9,076 bases of DNA from Kiritimatiellia bacterium (GTDB lineage: Bacteria; Verrucomicrobiota; Kiritimatiellia; RFP12; UBA3636): the NCBI GenBank assembly GCA_017413145.1, contig JAFPUX010000382.1, positions 1 through 9,076 of the forward strand, given 5' to 3'. Below, one piece after another: positions 5,831-9,076 of this stretch. How positions within the stretch are numbered: position 1 is the stretch's first letter; each line of letters opens with the position of its first letter. A program made the translations under genes and the position numbers. The notes under the pieces are model-generated. The model did no database searches and had not been told where the DNA came from. It worked only from the letters and a program-made list of their open reading frames with translations.

Positions 5831-6586
5831 ATGAACAAGAATGACACCATGGAACCTGAACGCACCCGGGAGTCGAATCGCCTCCATTTTCGCCCCTTCC
5901 GGGGCTGGAACGCCTGGGAAATCGCCTGGCTCGGCTCGTTCACCGCGATCTCGGTGGTCCTGTCGATCCTGTTTGACGACACGCCGATCGGCTTCGTAGC
6001 GTTCCTGACCGGAGTCCTGTGCGTCGTCCTGACCGCCAAGGGAAGCGTCTGGAGCTTCGTCTACGGCACCGTGAACGTCCTCCTCTACGCCTACATCTCC
6101 TGGCGGAACGGACTCTATGGGGAGATGGGTCTGAACCTGTTCTTCTTCCTCCCGACCGGCATCGCCGGGTTCTTCCTCTGGCACCGGAACATCCGCCGGG
6201 CCGGCCGGCTGGTGATGCGCCGGCTTTCGCTCGTCTCCGACCTGCTCGTCGCCGTCGGTTGCGCGGCGGCCATCGCGGCGATGGGCTGGGGCCTCTCGCG
6301 CATCGAGGGTCAGAACACGCCCTACGTCGACGCCACGACGAACGTCCTCTCCATCGTCGCCACGGTCCTCACGCTCGTCCGCTACCGCGAGCAGTGGGCG
6401 CTCTACATCGCGCTTGACGTGTTCACGGTCCTCATGTGGGTGATCCGTCTCGTGAACGGAAGTCCGGACGGCGTCCTTATGACGGTCATGTGGACGGCCT
6501 ACCTAGTGAACGCGGTCTACGGCTACTGGAACTGGAGCCGCGGTTCCCGGATGCCGGCGCCGGCCGTCGAGGGAGGCGTCCGATGA
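5831..6586 (+). CDS. pnuC: Ribosylnicotinamide transporter PnuC
   Basis: An inner-membrane facilitator that admits ribosylnicotinamide (nicotinamide riboside); trapping by NadR phosphorylation drives uptake. The 251-residue product has a polar N-terminus of about 30 residues, then about seven or eight hydrophobic helices (roughly 32-48, 53-69, 73-90, 97-117, 135-153, 168-184, 187-205 and 214-232). Family signatures include FLTGVLCVVLTAKG (58-71), VDATTNVLSIVATVLTLVRY (166-185) and WTAYLVNAVYGYWNW (221-235), which matches the conserved C-terminal N-x-x-Y-G-x-x-x-W segment. The ATG at 5831 is chosen for position and length; the upstream AAAGAGAG is only a weak ribosome binding site. Its last four bases overlap the nadR start (ATGA), so the two are probably translationally coupled. 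Related PnuT/PnuN-type vitamin carriers are conceivable, but the nadR neighbour favours ribosylnicotinamide. Confidence 0.92.
   Translation: MNKNDTMEPERTRESNRLHFRPFRGWNAWEIAWLGSFTAISVVLSILFDDTPIGFVAFLTGVLCVVLTAKGSVWSFVYGTVNVLLYAYISWRNGLYGEMGLNLFFFLPTGIAGFFLWHRNIRRAGRLVMRRLSLVSDLLVAVGCAAAIAAMGWGLSRIEGQNTPYVDATTNVLSIVATVLTLVRYREQWALYIALDVFTVLMWVIRLVNGSPDGVLMTVMWTAYLVNAVYGYWNWSRGSRMPAPAVEGGVR
6569..6576 (+). promoter_or_regulatory. Ribosome binding site of nadR inside the pnuC end
   Basis: GAGGGAGG ends 6 nt before the nadR ATG at 6583 and lies within pnuC coding sequence. It fixes the nadR start at the ATGA overlap. Confidence 0.75.
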
Positions 6587-7605
6587 ACGGCGGGCGTCAC
6601 GGTTTCGTCCTCGGCAAGTTCTGTCCCTTCCACAGGGGGCACCAGCTCGTCGTCGAGACGGCGCTCCGCGAATGCGGGCGCGTGACGGTCCTTGTCTATC
6701 CCTGCTCATTCTACCCTGTGCCCCTCTCCGTCCGCGCCGGATGGATCCGGAAACTCTACCCCGAAGTCGAGGTGCTGGAGGGATGGGGCGGCCCCGAATG
6801 CACAGGCGACACGCCCGAGATCATGCGCGAGCAGGAGTCGTTCCTCCTGCGGACGCTGGGGCCGCGGAAGATCACGCACTTCTACAGCAGCGAGTTCTAC
6901 GGCGACCATGTGAGCCGCGCGCTCGGCGCGGCCGATCGCCGCGTGGACGAGGCGCGTGCCGCCGTCCCCGTGTCCGGCACGGCGATCCGCGCCGACCCGT
7001 TCGGCATGCGCGCGTTCGTCGATCCGGTCGTCTACCGGGACTTGGTCGTGAAGGCCGTCATCCTCGGCTCCGTCTCGACCGGTAAGTCGACGCTCTCCGA
7101 GGCGCTCGCTCGGCGCCACGGCACCGCATTCATGCCGGAATATGGGCGCGAGTACTGGGAGACCCACCAGGTCGGGCGCCGTCTGACCCTGGAGCAGCTC
7201 GAGGAGATCGCCGTCGGGCACCGCGAGCGCGAGGAGACCGCTTTCCTCGCGTCCGACCGGTACTGCTTCGTCGACACGAACGCCCTCGCGACCCGGATGT
7301 TCGCGCTCGACTACCACGGGCGCTCGACGCCACGGCTCGACGCCCTGGCGGACGCTTGCGCCTCGCGCTACGACCTGGCGTTCCTCTGCGGGGATGAGAT
7401 TCCCTACGCCGACACGTGGGACCGGAGCGGGGACGTAAAGCGCCACGAGTTCCAATCCCGGATCATCGCCGATCTTGAGATGCGGCGCATCCCCTACATT
7501 CCCCTGCGCGGAACCCTTGACGAGCGCATGGACGCCGTCGACCGCGTCCTTGCGGAGTATGTTCCGTACTCGAACTTCTTCGGGCGAAAGATCGCACAAG
7601 CATGA
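6583..7605 (+). CDS. nadR: Bifunctional NadR: NMN adenylyltransferase and ribosylnicotinamide kinase
   Basis: Cytoplasmic enzyme that converts imported ribosylnicotinamide to NMN (kinase) and NMN to NAD (adenylyltransferase). The 340-residue protein has two domains. Residues 1 to about 150 form the nucleotidyltransferase, with GKFCPFHRGH (11-20) containing the catalytic H-x-G-H, and SGTAIR (131-136), the ISxTxIR-like ATP motif. Residues from about 155 form the P-loop kinase, with Walker A GSVSTGKST (162-170), EYGREYWE (186-193) and a Walker-B-like FVDTN (229-233). The DNA-binding helix-turn-helix of the enterobacterial NadR repressor is absent, so this is the enzyme-only form, like the shorter Haemophilus type. 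The usual Walker A is GxESSGKS; here the Glu is Val, though the GKST core is intact. It overlaps pnuC by 4 nt, a classic uptake-and-trap pair. Confidence 0.92.
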   Translation: MNGGRHGFVLGKFCPFHRGHQLVVETALRECGRVTVLVYPCSFYPVPLSVRAGWIRKLYPEVEVLEGWGGPECTGDTPEIMREQESFLLRTLGPRKITHFYSSEFYGDHVSRALGAADRRVDEARAAVPVSGTAIRADPFGMRAFVDPVVYRDLVVKAVILGSVSTGKSTLSEALARRHGTAFMPEYGREYWETHQVGRRLTLEQLEEIAVGHREREETAFLASDRYCFVDTNALATRMFALDYHGRSTPRLDALADACASRYDLAFLCGDEIPYADTWDRSGDVKRHEFQSRIIADLEMRRIPYIPLRGTLDERMDAVDRVLAEYVPYSNFFGRKIAQA

Positions 7606-7610
7606 AAGGA
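7605..7610 (+). promoter_or_regulatory. Ribosome binding site of ADP-ribosylglycohydrolase B
   Basis: AAAGGA begins on the last base of the nadR stop codon and lies 8 nt before the ATG at 7619. A second AAGGA abuts the ATG but is too close to act. This selects 7619 over the longer in-frame opening that runs into nadR. Confidence 0.75.
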
Positions 7611-7618
7611 ATCAAGGA

Positions 7619-8470
7619 ATGAGTGCAATTGAGAAGGATAAGGCTATTGGGGCTCTTTGGAGCCTGATCGTCGGCGACTGCCTCGGGTCGCCGATCCAGT
7701 TCACGGAGAAGGACGGGCATCCGCACATCACGGAGATGGTCCCGTGCGAGATGTTCGGTACGCCGCCGGGGTACTGGACCGACGACGGCTCGATGGCGCT
7801 GTGCGTCGCGGAGAGCGTCGCGCGGCTCGGGCGGTTCGACCGGGCGGACGTCGGGAACAACTTCGTGCGCTGGCTGCGCGAAGGCTTCCTCTCGTCGCTG
7901 CCGCACGCGTTCGACGTCGGAAGGGCGACATGGCAGAGCGTCTCCGCCATCGAGGAGCGCGGCTCGCTGGAGAACGGCGAGGAGTCCTCGCAGGGCAACG
8001 GCAGCGTGATGCGCCTCACGCCGAGCTGGCTCGCGGCGCGCGCCTTCGGACGCCCGAAGATCCTGCACGAGTGCAGCGACCTCACGCACCGTTCGCGCAG
8101 GGTCCGCGCAACGGTGGACCGCATGGCCGGAATCCTCGACGAGCTCGCCGCGACGGGGGAGACGGCGGCCATGTCGCAGTACGCGACGCGGGAGGCGGTC
8201 GACAACTCCGGCTGGTGCGTCTCGACCGTCGAGGCCACGCTCTGGGCGCTCAACACGACCGCGTCGTTCGAGGACGCGCTCGTCGCCGCGGTGAACCTCG
8301 GCGGCGACGCCGACTCGATCGGCGCGGTCTGCGGCCAGCTCGCCGGCGCGAAATACGGCGTCGGTGCCATTCCGGAGCGCTGGCTCGCCGCCATCAAGGA
8401 CCGCGCGAAGCTCTCCGATCTCTTCGACCGCTTCCTCGCCGCGCTTGACAACGCCCCGTCCGCGCCCTAG
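7619..8470 (+). CDS. ADP-ribosylglycohydrolase family protein B
   Basis: A second, divergent DraG/ARH-fold protein of 283 residues, expected to cleave an N- or O-linked ADP-ribose bond with two Mg2+ ions. Motifs in order: GDCLGSP (19-25), WTDDGSMAL (53-61), QGNGSVMRL (125-133), LTHRS (155-159) and LGGDADSIGAVCG (227-239). All expected acidic metal ligands are present. The QGNGSVMR and WTDDGSMAL wording is typical of the larger bacterial group of these hydrolases. It shares little with protein A beyond the catalytic motifs, so the two are not a recent duplication. It follows nadR by 13 nt with its own ribosome binding site. The substrate is unknown. Having two hydrolases in one operon suggests two targets or two chemical linkages. 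Confidence 0.9.
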   Translation: MSAIEKDKAIGALWSLIVGDCLGSPIQFTEKDGHPHITEMVPCEMFGTPPGYWTDDGSMALCVAESVARLGRFDRADVGNNFVRWLREGFLSSLPHAFDVGRATWQSVSAIEERGSLENGEESSQGNGSVMRLTPSWLAARAFGRPKILHECSDLTHRSRRVRATVDRMAGILDELAATGETAAMSQYATREAVDNSGWCVSTVEATLWALNTTASFEDALVAAVNLGGDADSIGAVCGQLAGAKYGVGAIPERWLAAIKDRAKLSDLFDRFLAALDNAPSAP

Positions 8471-8500
8471 TTTACCGCCCGTTCCGAATCCCTCGCCCCC

Positions 8501-8533
8501 TTCAACCCTTCAACCTTTTCAACCCTTCAACCC
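8501..8533 (+). repeat. Short TTCAACC repeats just before the nicotinamidase-like gene
   Basis: TTCAACC occurs at 8501-8507, 8509-8515, 8518-8524 and 8526-8532, arranged as two near-identical 16- to 17-bp units. The stretch 8496-8535 contains no G at all, so no Shine-Dalgarno pairing is possible; the last copy ends one base before the ATG. It may act as an unstructured leader that favours initiation, or be a simple repeat prone to slippage. Confidence 0.85.
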
Positions 8534-9061
8534 ATGAAAAAGGTCCTCGTCGTCATCGACATGCAGAACGACTTCCTCACGGGAAGCCTCGGGAACGCCG
8601 AATGCGCGGCGTCGGCGGAGCCCGTCCGCGCGCTGCTCGCGCAGGGCGGGTGGGACGCCGTCGCGTTCACGCGCGACACGCACCATGGGAACTACGCGGA
8701 GACGCTGGAGGGGCGCAAGCTCCCTGTCCCGCACTGCCTCGAGGGGACGGACGGCTGGCAGATCGCGCCGGCGCTGCGGCCCTTCGCGGAGGCGCCGGGC
8801 GCGATCGTCGTGGACAAGCCCACGTTCGGCAGCTTCGCGCTCGCGGACGCGCTCGCGGCGCGGATCGGCGACGGACCGGCGGAGCTGCACCTCTGCGGCG
8901 TGTGCACGTCGATCTGCGTGCTCTCCAACGCGGCGATCCTTCGCGCGCGCTTCCCGGACGCGACGATCGTCGTCCATGCGGACGCCACGGCGGACGTGAC
9001 GCCGGAGCTGAAGGTCCACGCCCTCGCGGTCCTCGGCTCGATCCAGTGCGACGTCGTCTGA
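8534..9061 (+). CDS. pncA: Isochorismatase-fold cysteine hydrolase, probable nicotinamidase
   Basis: Predicted to hydrolyse nicotinamide to nicotinate and ammonia in the cytoplasm. The 175-residue protein carries the catalytic Asp in VVIDMQNDF (D9), Lys in VDKPTFGSF (K95) and Cys in GVCTSICVLSNA (C128), the D-K-C triad of the family. The nicotinamidase metal-site pattern is also present: D48 and H50 in TRDTH, and H67 in PVPHCLEGTDGW. That HC-x-x-GT-x-G segment is typical of PncA-type enzymes. The length is slightly below the usual 180-210. The start is fixed by the MKKVLVVIDMQNDF N-terminus. It is 63 nt after the previous gene, in the same direction, so it is probably the last operon gene, though independent expression is possible. 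Other amidase activities of the fold cannot be excluded; the NAD context and metal ligands favour nicotinamidase. Confidence 0.82.
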   Translation: MKKVLVVIDMQNDFLTGSLGNAECAASAEPVRALLAQGGWDAVAFTRDTHHGNYAETLEGRKLPVPHCLEGTDGWQIAPALRPFAEAPGAIVVDKPTFGSFALADALAARIGDGPAELHLCGVCTSICVLSNAAILRARFPDATIVVHADATADVTPELKVHALAVLGSIQCDVV

Positions 9062-9076
9062 CGCCCGCCCCTCGTC

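Overview
GC-rich bacterial DNA with tightly packed genes and six complete protein genes plus one partial gene. A solute-binding protein fused to a sugar-type ABC permease, an AAA/DUF4143 ATPase, and weak or absent Shine-Dalgarno sites at several starts fit a Kiritimatiellota/Lentisphaerae/Verrucomicrobia-like (PVC group) bacterium. That assignment is an inference from gene architecture; there is no rRNA or other taxonomic marker in the window.

Layout. (1) 2-529, plus strand: the C-terminal third of a UDP-glucose 6-dehydrogenase, cut by the window edge. (2) 530-731: a short intergenic region with possible extended -10 boxes and a hairpin. (3) 732-3350, plus: one polypeptide carrying a signal peptide, a solute-binding domain, a membrane anchor and a MalF-like permease. 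No partner permease or ATPase follows it. (4) 3393-4673, minus: an AAA_14/DUF4143 ATPase with Walker motifs and an intact PD-(D/E)XK-like E-x-D...E-V-K signature. It is convergent with the transporter across a small inverted repeat. (5) 4674-4976: a 303-nt regulatory region between divergent genes. It holds a near-consensus promoter for the ATPase that predicts a leaderless mRNA, four repeats with an exact 23-bp period and an identical 13-bp core, GC-rich palindromes, and a near-consensus promoter for the next operon. (6) 4977-9061, plus: ADP-ribosylglycohydrolase A, PnuC, NadR, ADP-ribosylglycohydrolase B, and a nicotinamidase-like cysteine hydrolase.

The last block reads as an NAD-precursor salvage operon. 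PnuC imports ribosylnicotinamide. NadR phosphorylates it to NMN and adenylates that to NAD. The nicotinamidase-like enzyme would handle free nicotinamide. The two different ADP-ribosylglycohydrolases on either side of the pnuC-nadR pair suggest that removal of ADP-ribose from a substrate is tied to NAD recovery. The first four genes are very close or overlapping (35 nt, 4-nt overlap, 13 nt); the last follows after 63 nt that contain a pyrimidine-rich TTCAACC repeat in place of a ribosome binding site.

The most unusual signals are the 23-bp repeat array beside the leaderless ATPase gene and the NAD-salvage operon with two ADP-ribosylglycohydrolases.
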